Shown here piece by piece: positions 7,897 to 17,136 of a stretch of 64,000 bases of DNA. The notes beneath the pieces are model-generated. The model did no database searches. It saw only the letters and a program-made list of their open reading frames with translations, and was not told the DNA's origin. The translations under genes were made by a program, and so were the position numbers. The stretch comes from Ga0077523 sp038324085 (GTDB lineage Bacteria > Pseudomonadota > Gammaproteobacteria > Burkholderiales > Ga0077523). The number at the start of each line of letters is the position of its first letter. Positions within the stretch are counted from its first letter, which is position 1. The stretch lies in the NCBI GenBank assembly GCA_038324085.1, contig JBBQHP010000010.1, positions 1 to 64,000 on the forward strand. Direction: 5' to 3'.

Positions 7897-10554
7897 TCAG
7901 ACTTTCCAGGGGCACGGTTTCGACGTATCGATGCCGTACTTGGCGATGGCCTGCGTCACGGTGGCTGACGGGATCGTGCCTTCGTCAGCGAGGGCCTTCA
8001 AGGCGGCGATCACCACGTAGCGCCGGTTCACCTCGAAGAAGTGACGCAACTGCTCGCGCGTGTCCGACCGGCCGAACCCGTCGGTGCCCAGAGCGACGAA
8101 GCGCCGCGCGACGTAGGGACGGATCTGGTCCGGGAACGCCCGCATGTAGTCGGTGGCGGCGATGACGGGCCCGACACGGCTGTCGAGGCATTGCGCCACG
8201 TAGCTCACGCGTGGCCTGTCCTCGGGATGCAGGAGGTTCCATCGTTCGGTCTCCATGCCGTCCCGGCGCAGTTCCGTGAAGCTGGGGCAGCTCCAGATGT
8301 CGGCGGCGATCCCGAAGTCGGACGCGAGCAGTTCCGACGCGCCGATGACTTCGCGCAGGATCGTGCCGCTGCCCAGCAGCTGCACGCGCGGCGTCTTCTT
8401 GCCGCCCGCCCCCTCGCCGAACAGGTACATCCCTTTCAGGATGCCGGCCTCGGCGCCCACCGGTATCGCGGGATGCTTGTAGTTCTCGTTCATCACCGTG
8501 ATGTAATAGAACACGTCCTCCTGGTCGGCATACATGCGCCGCATGCCGTCCTGGATGATCACGGCCACTTCGTAGGCGAAGGTCGGGTCGTAGGAAATGC
8601 AGTTCGGGATCGTCGCGGACAGCAGATGGCTGTGGCCGTCCTCGTGCTGCAGACCTTCGCCGTTCAGTGTCGTGCGCCCGGCCGTCCCGCCGAGCAGGAA
8701 GCCGCGGGCGCGCTGGTCCGCCGCTGCCCAGGCGAGATCGCCTACCCGCTGGAAGCCGAACATCGAGTAGTAGATGTAGAACGGCACCATGGTCACGCCA
8801 TGGGTCGAATACGAAGTCGCGGCCGCAATCCAGGACGAAATCGCGCCCGGTTCGTTGATGCCCTCCTGCAGGATCTGGCCGGTCTTCTCTTCCTTGTAGA
8901 ACATGAGCTGGTCGGCATCCTGTGGCGTGTAGAGCTGGCCGACCGAAGACCAGATGGCGAGCTGGCGGAACATGCCTTCCATGCCGAAGGTGCGCGATTC
9001 GTCCGGCACGATCGGCACTACGCGCTTGCCGAGATTCTTGTCGCGCACGAGCTGATGGAGGATGCGCACGAACGCCATGGTGGTGGACAGTTCGCGATCC
9101 TCCGAGCTCTTCAGCAGCGCCTCGAAAGTGGCGAGCGGCGGCACTTCGAGCGCGTCGCCCTTCGTGCGGCGGGTCGGCAGGTAGCCCCCCAGCGCGTCAC
9201 GCTTCTGGCGCATGTATTCCAGTTCGGGCGAGCCGTCGGGAAACTTGAGCAGCGGGATCGCATCGAGCTTGTCGTCGGGGATCGGCAGGCCGAAGCGGTT
9301 GCGGAACGCCTTGATCGACGAGGTGCCCATCTTCTTCTGCTGATGGGTGATGTTCTGCGCCTCGCCGGCTTCACCCATGCCGTAGCCCTTGATGGTCTTG
9401 GCCAGGATCACGGTGGGCTGACCGGTCTGCTTGACCGCCGCTGAGTAGGCCGCGTAGATCTTGTGCGGATCGTGGCCACCGCGATTCAGGCGCCAGATGT
9501 CGTCGTCCGTCATGCTGGCAACGAGTTCGAGCAGCTCGGGATACTTGCCGAAGAAATGCTTGCGCACGTACGCGCCGTCCTTCGACTTGAAGGTCTGGTA
9601 TTCGCCGTCGACGCATTCCTCCATGCGCTTCAGCAGCAGGCCGGTGCGGTCCTTCGCGATCAACGGATCCCAATACGAACCCCAGATGACCTTGATGACG
9701 TTCCAGCCGGCGCCACGGAAATCGGCTTCGAGTTCCTGGATGATCTTGCCGTTGCCGCGCACCGGGCCATCGAGCCGCTGCAGATTGCAGTTGACCACGA
9801 AGATCAGATTGTCGAGGCGTTCGCGGGCTGCGACGCCGATGGCTCCCATGGACTCGGGTTCGTCGATCTCGCCGTCGCCCAGGAAGCACCACACCTTGCG
9901 ACCGTCGGTGTTGGCGAGACCGCGGTCCTGCAGGTATTTCATGAAGCGGGCCTGGTAGATCGCCATGAGCGGGCCGAGGCCCATCGACACCGTCGGAAAC
10001 TGCCAGAAGTCGGGCATCAGCCAAGGATGCGGATACGACGACAGCCCCTTGCCGGCCACCTCCTGGCGGAAGTTGTCCATCTGCTCGTCGGACAGTCGGC
10101 CCAGCATGTACGCCCGCGCGTACACGCCCGGCGCGGAGTGTCCCTGCACGAACACCAGGTCGCCGCCATGCTGCTCCGAAGGCGCGTGCCAGAAGTGATT
10201 GAAGCCCACGTCGTACAGCGTCGCGGCGGATGCGAAGCTCGCGATGTGACCGCCGACGTTCGTATCCCGGTTCGCGCGCAAGACCATCGCCGCGGCATTC
10301 CACCGCACGTAGGAGCGGATGCGGTGTTCGATTTCGTGATCACCCGGCGAGCGGTCTTCCGCGGTCGGAGGGATCGTATTGATGTACGCGGTGTTGGCGC
10401 TGTAGGGCAGGTACGCACCGGAGCGGCGCGCCTTTTCGATCAGCGTCTCGAGCAGGTAGTGGGCGCGCTCGGGTCCTTCGTGTTCGAGGACGCTGTCGAG
10501 CGCTTCGAGCCATTCGTTGGTCTCGTCGGGATCGTAGTCGGGCAGCGCAGCCAT
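7897..10554 (-). CDS. aceE: Pyruvate dehydrogenase E1 component, homodimeric type
   Basis: AceE is the thiamine diphosphate-dependent enzyme that decarboxylates pyruvate and reductively acetylates lipoyl-E2. The 885 residues match the homodimeric proteobacterial form. The thiamine-binding motif GDGEIDEPE starts at residue 226, and an active-site His region QGHSAPGVYARAY is near residue 138. The start ATG 10554 begins MAALPDYDPDETNEWLEALD, the usual N-terminus that docks on E2. The 120-base gap upstream (10555-10674) is where its promoter should lie; I see no confident boxes there. It heads the leftward block aceE-aceF-nadD-rsfS-rlmH-maf-rng. Confidence 0.98.
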   Translation of the reverse strand: MAALPDYDPDETNEWLEALDSVLEHEGPERAHYLLETLIEKARRSGAYLPYSANTAYINTIPPTAEDRSPGDHEIEHRIRSYVRWNAAAMVLRANRDTNVGGHIASFASAATLYDVGFNHFWHAPSEQHGGDLVFVQGHSAPGVYARAYMLGRLSDEQMDNFRQEVAGKGLSSYPHPWLMPDFWQFPTVSMGLGPLMAIYQARFMKYLQDRGLANTDGRKVWCFLGDGEIDEPESMGAIGVAARERLDNLIFVVNCNLQRLDGPVRGNGKIIQELEADFRGAGWNVIKVIWGSYWDPLIAKDRTGLLLKRMEECVDGEYQTFKSKDGAYVRKHFFGKYPELLELVASMTDDDIWRLNRGGHDPHKIYAAYSAAVKQTGQPTVILAKTIKGYGMGEAGEAQNITHQQKKMGTSSIKAFRNRFGLPIPDDKLDAIPLLKFPDGSPELEYMRQKRDALGGYLPTRRTKGDALEVPPLATFEALLKSSEDRELSTTMAFVRILHQLVRDKNLGKRVVPIVPDESRTFGMEGMFRQLAIWSSVGQLYTPQDADQLMFYKEEKTGQILQEGINEPGAISSWIAAATSYSTHGVTMVPFYIYYSMFGFQRVGDLAWAAADQRARGFLLGGTAGRTTLNGEGLQHEDGHSHLLSATIPNCISYDPTFAYEVAVIIQDGMRRMYADQEDVFYYITVMNENYKHPAIPVGAEAGILKGMYLFGEGAGGKKTPRVQLLGSGTILREVIGASELLASDFGIAADIWSCPSFTELRRDGMETERWNLLHPEDRPRVSYVAQCLDSRVGPVIAATDYMRAFPDQIRPYVARRFVALGTDGFGRSDTREQLRHFFEVNRRYVVIAALKALADEGTIPSATVTQAIAKYGIDTSKPCPWKV

Positions 10555-10674
10555 GGATCGAAACCTTCCTTATGGGATGGACGAAGTGGGACGACGCCGA
10601 GCACGGTGATGATGCGGCGCAAAATCCAGCGGCATTATACGGCCGCAGCTTGCCCGAAAAGGCTCGGTTCGCCG

Positions 10675-11262
10675 CTACGTTCTGGGCGGTGGCGGCAATC
10701 GTCCCAGCAGGTAGAACTCGTCGTTGGCGCGCATCGACAGCAGGTGCGCCATCCGGTTCGACAGCGCGAAGAAGGCGGTGATGCCGCCGATATCCCAGAT
10801 GTCCTCGTCGCCGAATCCGTGCGCCTTCAAGGCGTCGTGATCGGCGCTCGAGATGGCTTCGGGCACGCGCGCGAGCTTCACGGCGAACTCGAGCATCGCC
10901 TTCTGTCGCGCGGTCAGGTCCGCCTTGCGGTAATCGATGGCCACCTGGTCCGCGATCTGCGGGTTTTTCGCGTAGATCCGCAGGATCGCCCCGTGGGCGA
11001 CCACGCAGTACTGGCACTGGTTGGCCCCGCTGGTGGCCACCACGATCATCTCGCGTTCGGCCTTCGTGAGCCCCGATTCGCGCAGCATCAGCGCATCGTG
11101 ATAGGCGAAGAAGGCGCGAAACTCGTCGGGGCGATGCGCGAGCGTGAGAAACACGTTCGGGATGAATCCGGTTTTCTCCTGCACCGCGAGCATGGTCGCG
11201 CGGACGTCGTCGGGCAGATCCTTCAGGTCCGGGACGGGAAACTTGCTGATCGGTGTGGTCAT
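10675..11262 (-). CDS. AhpD-like peroxidase-related protein (carboxymuconolactone decarboxylase fold)
   Basis: A 195-aa member of the carboxymuconolactone decarboxylase/AhpD family, in the peroxidase-related subgroup. Such proteins act as small disulfide reductants or alkylhydroperoxidases. The redox motif CQYCVVAH is present (C83, C86, H90), flanked by the family core LTKAEREMIVVATSGAN. No signal peptide is seen, so it is cytoplasmic. It is read leftwards and ends 120 bases before aceE, far enough to suggest a separate transcript. Its physiological substrate cannot be read from the sequence. Confidence 0.88.
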   Translation of the reverse strand: MTTPISKFPVPDLKDLPDDVRATMLAVQEKTGFIPNVFLTLAHRPDEFRAFFAYHDALMLRESGLTKAEREMIVVATSGANQCQYCVVAHGAILRIYAKNPQIADQVAIDYRKADLTARQKAMLEFAVKLARVPEAISSADHDALKAHGFGDEDIWDIGGITAFFALSNRMAHLLSMRANDEFYLLGRLPPPPRT

Positions 11263-11508
11263 CTTCGAATCCGGGGCGCGGTGAGCGAGAGCGCCGGATT
11301 ATATGGGGTGACCGTCCTTCCGCGCCGTCCCCGGCCATTCGGGCGGATTCCTCGCCGATCCCGGGAGCAATGCAATTCACGGCGCCCCCCCGGTCCCGGG
11401 ACAATGAATTCTTCCGCGGGCGCTCGCCCGAGAACCTGCGGCGGCAGCGGTGGTCAGATGTTGTCGACGCCCTCCGTTGCAGTCCAGTCCTCGATCCAGG
11501 TGATCCGC

Positions 11509-12474
11509 ATGAAACTCCTCGCTTCCGCATTGCGCGCCGCGCTGCTCGGTGCTGCCTCCGTCGTCCTCGTTTGCTCCGGCCCGGCTGCCAGGGCACAGAG
11601 CACGCTGGCCGATCCCCTCAAGGACCCGCGCTACATGAGCGGCTACCGCGAAGTGGCGCCCAGTGAAGTACCGGAAGAGTTGCGCGAAGCAGACGCCTTG
11701 ACGCGCATCCGGACGTTGCGCCGCATCATCGCTTGCGGCGATCCGTACGCGTTTCCGTCCACGGAGATCACCGACGAGGCGCGCGGATACGACGTCGATC
11801 TCGTGCGTCGGATCGCCGCCGATGCGGGCTGGGACACCACTTTCGTGTGGGTGAACACCGCCAATCGCGGCGGCCTGAACCGGGCATTCCGCACGACCAT
11901 CGGCAAAGGGGTGTGCGACGTCTTTCTGGGGCTCGGCACCGGCGGAGCGACAGAGGCTTTGCGGAAATCGAAACTGACGCTCATCAAGCCCACCTTTGGC
12001 GTGGGTTACGTGCTGGTCAGCTTCGATCCCGCGCTGAAGGATCGGAGCCTCGCGGAACTCGCGAAGTCCGGAACGCCGATTGGCGCGACCTACTTTTCGC
12101 CGACCGAGAATCTGCTCGAAGCCGAAGGCCTCAAGTACGAGAGCTTTCCGGAAGCGCGGCGCGCGATCCAGGCCATGGCCGAAGCTCGCGTCGCAGCGGT
12201 CCTGATTCCGTCGACCAGTCTCGCCGAGGCGAAGCGCGGATTCCCGGAACGCCCTGTGACCACGATTGCGAGCTTCGAACCGGGTGACGCATTGAACTGG
12301 AACAACGCGTGGGCAGTGCAGGCCAGGGAAACGCAGCTGAAGGCGTTCCTAGAAGAGCGCCTCGCGGCGCTCGCGGCTTCCGGGGAGTTGCAGGCGTTGC
12401 TGGGGCGCTACGGCATCCCGTATCTGGTGCCGTTCTCGGTCGCGGACGGCAAGACCGCCGAGCCGAAGAAGTAG
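11509..12474 (+). CDS. Periplasmic solute-binding protein, family 3-like (quinoprotein-associated type)
   Basis: A 321-aa secreted protein with a clear signal peptide (hydrophobic ALLGAASVVLVC, cleavage near ARAQ). The body has the extracellular solute-binding protein family 3 fold: a basic RTLRRIIACGDPYAFPS opening, then DEARGYDVDLVRRIAADAGW and a C-terminal lobe. It resembles the MoxJ-like binding proteins often encoded beside quinoprotein dehydrogenases, but no such dehydrogenase or ABC permease is adjacent. The start ATG 11509 has AGGTG about 7 bases upstream. It ends 10 bases from the convergent PaaK-like gene. The ligand is unknown. Confidence 0.82.
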   Translation: MKLLASALRAALLGAASVVLVCSGPAARAQSTLADPLKDPRYMSGYREVAPSEVPEELREADALTRIRTLRRIIACGDPYAFPSTEITDEARGYDVDLVRRIAADAGWDTTFVWVNTANRGGLNRAFRTTIGKGVCDVFLGLGTGGATEALRKSKLTLIKPTFGVGYVLVSFDPALKDRSLAELAKSGTPIGATYFSPTENLLEAEGLKYESFPEARRAIQAMAEARVAAVLIPSTSLAEAKRGFPERPVTTIASFEPGDALNWNNAWAVQARETQLKAFLEERLAALAASGELQALLGRYGIPYLVPFSVADGKTAEPKK

Positions 12475-12484
12475 GCTTCCGAAC

Positions 12485-13729
12485 TCAGTCGTATTTGCGC
12501 ACGTCCTCGATCACCTTGCCGTCGTTGGGCAGGGTGCCGGGCAGTTTGAATGCGATGTCGCCGCGCAACTTGGTGACTTCGCGCAGCGAGGCCGAGATCG
12601 CGTCGGGAAGTTGCTCCGGCGGGTGGCCGTCGATCTCCACGGCGAGCGTCATCGTGTCGTTGTGGTCGGCATCATGCGCGACCGTCAGCCGCGCGCGCAT
12701 GATGGCCGGGTGGCGTTTCACCACCTCGTTCACTTGCGACGGATGGATGAACATGCCCTTCATCTTGGTGGTCTGATCGGCGCGACCCATCCAGCCCTTT
12801 ATGCGAACGTTCGTCCGGCCGCACGGGCTCGGCCCGGCCAGTATCGCGGACAGATCGCCGGTGGCGAAACGGATCAGCGGATACTCCGCTGTCAGGGTCG
12901 TGACCACGACTTCGCCGACGTCGCCGTCGGCGACCGGATCGCCGCTGCCCGGTCGCACGATCTCGACGATCACGCCTTCGTCGACCACGAGCCCTTCGCG
13001 CGCTTCGGTCTCGTACGCGATCAGCCCGAGATCGGCCGTGCCGTAGCTCTGATAGCCGGCGATGCCGCGGTCCGCGAGCATCTGGCGCACGGACGGCAGG
13101 AAAGCTTCGCCGCCGACCGACGCCTTCTTCAGGCTGGAGACGTCGACCTTCCATTCGTCGGCCTTCTCCAGAATGATCTTCAGGAACGACGGCGTGCCGG
13201 CGTAGGCCACGGGCCGCATGTCGGCGATGGCTTGGACCTGCAATTCGGTCTGTCCGACACCGGCCGGAAATACCGGACACCCGATCGCCTGCGCGGCCAG
13301 ATCCATCATGAATCCTGCCGGCGTGAAGTGATACGAAAAGGTGTTGTGCACCAGTTCCCCTTCGCGGAAACCGGCGGCGTACAGCGCGCGGGCGAAGCCC
13401 CAGAAATCCTTCTTGTCGCCTTGCGGGTCGTAGATCGGTCCGGGTGAGGCGAACACGCGTGCCAGTTGGGAGGCTTTCACCGCGAGCATGCCCCCGAACG
13501 GCGGTGACTGCTTCTGCAGATCCATGAGATCGGATTTGCGGGTGACGGGCAGCTTCGCCAGCGCGGCGCGGTTCGAAACCGAATGCGCCTGGACATCGGC
13601 CAGCAATCGCGTGAAATAAGGTGCGTGCCGCTTCGCATTGGCGAGCTGGTTCGTCAGCTCGTTGAACAGGGCGCGTTCGCGCACTTCGGGCGGACGCGTC
13701 TCGAGTTCATCCAGATAGGGTTTGGTCAT
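12485..13729 (-). CDS. Phenylacetate-CoA ligase-like AMP-forming enzyme (PaaK family)
   Basis: A 414-aa AMP-dependent ligase of the PaaK branch, which activates phenylacetate or related aryl acids to CoA thioesters. Supporting segments are HNTFSYHFTPAGFMMD, then the nucleotide-contacting QSYGTADLGLIAYE and the hinge region RFATGDLSAI, followed by KGWMGRADQTTKMKGMFIHP, typical of PaaK-type C-terminal domains. It lies 12 bases after livF and is the last gene of the leftward uptake operon, so it probably activates the imported acid. The exact substrate is not predictable; phenylacetate itself is only one candidate. Confidence 0.85.
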   Translation of the reverse strand: MTKPYLDELETRPPEVRERALFNELTNQLANAKRHAPYFTRLLADVQAHSVSNRAALAKLPVTRKSDLMDLQKQSPPFGGMLAVKASQLARVFASPGPIYDPQGDKKDFWGFARALYAAGFREGELVHNTFSYHFTPAGFMMDLAAQAIGCPVFPAGVGQTELQVQAIADMRPVAYAGTPSFLKIILEKADEWKVDVSSLKKASVGGEAFLPSVRQMLADRGIAGYQSYGTADLGLIAYETEAREGLVVDEGVIVEIVRPGSGDPVADGDVGEVVVTTLTAEYPLIRFATGDLSAILAGPSPCGRTNVRIKGWMGRADQTTKMKGMFIHPSQVNEVVKRHPAIMRARLTVAHDADHNDTMTLAVEIDGHPPEQLPDAISASLREVTKLRGDIAFKLPGTLPNDGKVIEDVRKYD

Positions 13730-13741
13730 GGTGACAACGCG

Positions 13742-14545
13742 CTAGGCCAGCCAGCGTTTGCGGCGGCGGTAATGCTTGGCGTCGCGGAAGCTCTTGCGCC
13801 CCGCGGTGGAAAGTCCGAGGTAGAACTCCTTCACGTCCTCGTTGCTGCCCAGTTCTTCTGCATCGCCTTCCATCACGACGCGCCCGTTCTCGAGGATGTA
13901 CCCGTAGTTCGCGTGCCGCAGCGCCACCATCGTGTTCTGCTCGGCCAGCAGGAAGCTCACGCGCTCCTTCGAATTGAGGTCCTTCACGATCTCGAAGATC
14001 TCCTCGACCACCTGGGGCGCGAGGCCCATGGACGGTTCGTCGAGCAGGATCATGTTCGGACGGGCCATCAGCGCCCGGCCGATCGCCGTCATCTGCTGCT
14101 CGCCACCCGAGGTGTAGCCGGACTGGCTGGTGCGTCGCACCTTGAGTCGCGGGAAATACGTGTAGACCCGTTCCAGGTCCTGGCGGATCTCGGCGCGCGA
14201 AGCCGATCGCGTGAAGGCGCCGGTCAGCAGGTTCTCCTCGATGGTCAGGTGCTGGAAGCAGTGGCGTCCTTCCATGACCTGCACCACGCCGCGCCTGACC
14301 AGCTCGGAGGGATTGAGGCGGTCGACGCGATCGCCCCGGTACTCGATTCCGCCCTTGGTGACTTCGCCGCGCTCCGAGTGCAACAGGTTCGAGATGGCCT
14401 TCAACGTCGTGGTCTTGCCCGCGCCGTTGGCACCGAGCAGGGCGACGATCCGCCCCTCCTGGACCTCGAGCGAAACGCCCTTCAGCACGAGGATCACGCG
14501 ATCGTAGATCACCTCGATGTTGTTGACGGCGAGCAGTGCGGTCAC
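13742..14545 (-). CDS. livF: Branched-chain-type ABC transporter ATP-binding protein LivF
   Basis: One of the two ATPases of a LivFGHM-type importer. Walker A is GANGAGKTT, the ABC signature is SGGEQQM and Walker B is MILLDEPSMGLAP. At 267 aa it is about 30 residues longer than usual because of a basic C-terminal tail ending in HYRRRKRWLA. It lies between the binding-protein gene and the PaaK-like ligase in the same operon. Members of this transporter family move amino acids, amides and, in betaproteobacteria, many aromatic or aliphatic acids. Confidence 0.93.
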   Translation of the reverse strand: MTALLAVNNIEVIYDRVILVLKGVSLEVQEGRIVALLGANGAGKTTTLKAISNLLHSERGEVTKGGIEYRGDRVDRLNPSELVRRGVVQVMEGRHCFQHLTIEENLLTGAFTRSASRAEIRQDLERVYTYFPRLKVRRTSQSGYTSGGEQQMTAIGRALMARPNMILLDEPSMGLAPQVVEEIFEIVKDLNSKERVSFLLAEQNTMVALRHANYGYILENGRVVMEGDAEELGSNEDVKEFYLGLSTAGRKSFRDAKHYRRRKRWLA

Positions 14546-14588
14546 GGCGCAGGCAGCTCCATTCGGCCTTTCGTGTCCCGGCTCCGGA

Positions 14589-15914
14589 TCAGCCGCCCAT
14601 GCATTCGGGCTTGATGCCTTTCTCGGCGGCGTACTTCGCGGCCGAATCCTCGATCATCTTGCGCACCATCTGCTTGTCGCCGCTGATCCAGTCGGACACC
14701 GCCTTCCATTCCGTCCCTGTCCACTGCTGAAAGCGCACCAGTCCGCTGCCGCCGTGATCGCTGCAGGAAACCTTGATCGGCGGCAACATGGTGTTGAACC
14801 CGAGTGCCTTGAGGCGGCCGGCATTGATGTCCAGGTTCTCCATGCCCCAGCGCACCTGTTCGCCGGTCATCACCTTCTTGCCGAACTTCTCCTGCGCCTT
14901 GCGCACCGCTTCGATGGTGATCATCGCAGCGCCGACACCGCGATTCCACAGCACCGTGCCGATCAGTTTCGGGTTGCCGTTGCCCTTGCCCTTCTTGTAG
15001 ACGTATTGCTCGATGTCCTTCACGACCGGATAGCCCTTGCCGGCGAGGTTGAGGCTGGCCGCGTAGTAGCCGGTAGCGGCCGGGCCGGCGACTTCGGTGT
15101 CGATCTCCGAGCCGGCCCACCAGTTGCCCACCATCTTGTCGCGCGGGAAGCCGACCTTCTGCGCGGTCTGCAGCGCAGTCGCGTTCATCACGCCCCAGCC
15201 CCACAGGATCACCCAGTTCGGCTGGTACTGCCGGATCTGCAGCCACTGCGACTGCTGCTCGTTGCCGGGGTGCGGCACGGGAATCATGCGCAGCTCGAAG
15301 CCGAGCTTCTTCGCCTCCGCCTCGAGCACCGGGTGCGGTTCCTTGCCGTAGGCGGAGTCGTGGTACAGCAGCACGATCTTCTTGCCCTTCAGGTTCGCGG
15401 CGCCGCCCTCCTTGTCGCCGATGAATTTGATGATCGCCGTGGCGGCATCCCAGTAGTTGGACTGGACCGGGAACACCCAGGGAAACACGCGCCCGTCGGT
15501 CGCATCGGTGCGGCCGTAGCCCAGCGTGATCAGCGGAATCTTGTCCGCCGCCGCCTTGTCGATCAGTGCGTAGGTGATGCCGGTCGACATGGGATGGATC
15601 GCGGTCGGACCGGTCTCGGACCGGGTCTTGAGTCGCTCGTAGCACTCGACCCCCTTGGCGACGTTGTATTCGGTCTCGCACTCTTCCCAAGAGAGTCTGA
15701 CTCCATTGACGCCGCCGTCGCGTTCGTTGATCAGGCTCAGGTAGTCGATGAAGCCGCCGAAGAAGGCGGCGCCGTTGGCTCCATAGGGCCCCACGCGATA
15801 GCCGGTGATGCCGACGAACTGGGTACCGGCCTGCTGCGCCAGGGCCGGAACCGCGCTCGCGGCACCAGCGATTGTCGCGACCACCGCGATCACTGCCTGC
15901 TTCCAGGTCTTCAT
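14589..15914 (-). CDS. Periplasmic substrate-binding protein of a liv-type ABC importer
   Basis: A 441-aa secreted solute-binding protein of the LivJ/LivK (Peripla_BP_6) class. The signal peptide is obvious (MKTWKQAVIAVVATIAG, cleavage near ALAQQ). The mature part has the type I periplasmic fold, with segments such as GPTAIHPMSTGITYALID and NQYQPNWVILWGWG-like lobes, and a conserved C-terminal cysteine (PECMGG). The start ATG 15914 has an excellent ribosome-binding site, AAGGAGGA, about 7 bases upstream. This is the strongest in the operon and fits high expression of a binding protein. It sits between livM and livF. Confidence 0.93.
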   Translation of the reverse strand: MKTWKQAVIAVVATIAGAASAVPALAQQAGTQFVGITGYRVGPYGANGAAFFGGFIDYLSLINERDGGVNGVRLSWEECETEYNVAKGVECYERLKTRSETGPTAIHPMSTGITYALIDKAAADKIPLITLGYGRTDATDGRVFPWVFPVQSNYWDAATAIIKFIGDKEGGAANLKGKKIVLLYHDSAYGKEPHPVLEAEAKKLGFELRMIPVPHPGNEQQSQWLQIRQYQPNWVILWGWGVMNATALQTAQKVGFPRDKMVGNWWAGSEIDTEVAGPAATGYYAASLNLAGKGYPVVKDIEQYVYKKGKGNGNPKLIGTVLWNRGVGAAMITIEAVRKAQEKFGKKVMTGEQVRWGMENLDINAGRLKALGFNTMLPPIKVSCSDHGGSGLVRFQQWTGTEWKAVSDWISGDKQMVRKMIEDSAAKYAAEKGIKPECMGG

Positions 15915-15994
15915 GGTGCTCCTCCTTGGTTTTGTGTCCGGTCGATCCGGGTATTGCATAACGCTGCTGGGATGGCTTCGCATTGACGCGCGCA

Positions 15995-17071
15995 TCAGTG
16001 CGGGAACGGCCAGAGCCGCAATTTCTCCTTGAGGATCTGCCACAGCCGGGCGAGCCCGCGCGGCTCCACGATCAGGAAGAAGATGATCAGGCCGCCGAAC
16101 ACCACCAGCTGAGCCATCGACGTGACGCCGGGCTGGAGGTTGAGGTTGAGCGCGGCTGCTCCACTCGTCAACAGGACTTCGAGCAGGATCGGCAGCAGCG
16201 TGATGAACGCCGCGCCCAGGAACGACCCGAGGATGCTGCCCACGCCACCGATGATCACCATGAACAGGATGCGGAACGACAGGTCGAGATTGAATCCGTC
16301 CGGCTCGACGCTGCCGAGGTACGCGAACGCGTAGAGCGCGCCCGCCATCCCGCAATAGAAAGAGCTCACCGCAAACGCGACCAGCTTGGTGTGCGTGATG
16401 CGGATACCGATGACCTCGGCCGCCACGTCCATGTCGCGCACGGCCATCCAGGCGCGTCCGATGCTGCTGCGCGCCATGTTCTTGGCGGCCAGCGCCATGA
16501 GCGCGACGATGGCGAGCACCAGCAGATACTTGCGCATGGGCGAATCGAAGGCATAGCCCAGGATCTCGATCGGCTGCGCAGTGATGACGCCCGAGGCGCT
16601 GTTGTTGGAGAACCACGAGATCTTCACCAGCAGCCACGGGATGAAGAACTGCGCCGCCAGCGTCGCGACCGCCAGGTAGAAGCCCTTGATGCGCAGGCTC
16701 GGCAGCCCGAACAGCGCGCCCACCAGTGAGGCGGTGAGTCCGCCCAGAACGAAGCTCAGCAGGATCGGTATGCCCGGGATGCGCAACTGGAAGTTGTAGG
16801 CGGCCACGGCGCCCACGGCCATGAACGCCGCGGTGCCGAGTGACAACTGGCCCGCGTATCCGGTGAGTATGTTGAGTCCGAGCGTGGCGAGCGCGAACAC
16901 CAGGAACGGGATCAGGATCGCCGTGAGCCAATAGTCGCTGGCGAGCAGCGGAATCGCCACGAACGACACCGCCAGCAGCGCGAAGAACGCGTACCGGTCC
17001 TGCCGGATCGGGAACAGCTGCTGATCCGCAGCGTAGGTGGTTTTGAACTGGCCGGACTCGCGGTAGAGCAT
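15995..17071 (-). CDS. livM: Branched-chain-type ABC transporter permease LivM
   Basis: A 358-aa inner-membrane permease with about ten hydrophobic segments and the family motif LNILTGYAGQLSLGTAAF near residue 85. The conserved cytoplasmic coupling region SSIGRAWMAVRDMDVAAEVIGI is near the middle. It is encoded 65 bases downstream of livH and 80 bases upstream of the binding-protein gene on the same strand. The full N-terminus here contrasts with the second, truncated livM at 35.1-36.0 kb. Confidence 0.94.
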   Translation of the reverse strand: MLYRESGQFKTTYAADQQLFPIRQDRYAFFALLAVSFVAIPLLASDYWLTAILIPFLVFALATLGLNILTGYAGQLSLGTAAFMAVGAVAAYNFQLRIPGIPILLSFVLGGLTASLVGALFGLPSLRIKGFYLAVATLAAQFFIPWLLVKISWFSNNSASGVITAQPIEILGYAFDSPMRKYLLVLAIVALMALAAKNMARSSIGRAWMAVRDMDVAAEVIGIRITHTKLVAFAVSSFYCGMAGALYAFAYLGSVEPDGFNLDLSFRILFMVIIGGVGSILGSFLGAAFITLLPILLEVLLTSGAAALNLNLQPGVTSMAQLVVFGGLIIFFLIVEPRGLARLWQILKEKLRLWPFPH

Positions 17072-17136
17072 TGTCGGGGTGGCGGGTTATGAAGGACTGG
17101 TGTTTCCTGATTCGGGTGTCTGACCGGCGCTGTCGG

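Noticed and set aside
5935..7968. A 677-codon open frame on the plus strand, opposite nadD and aceF
   Set aside because: The opposite strand carries clear nadD and aceF motifs; the antisense product is compositionally biased and has no domain.
9463..11508. A 5' extension of more than 680 codons to the periplasmic binding protein gene
   Set aside because: The extension is antisense to aceE and the AhpD-like gene. The signal peptide at ATG 11509 and the ribosome-binding site fix the true start.
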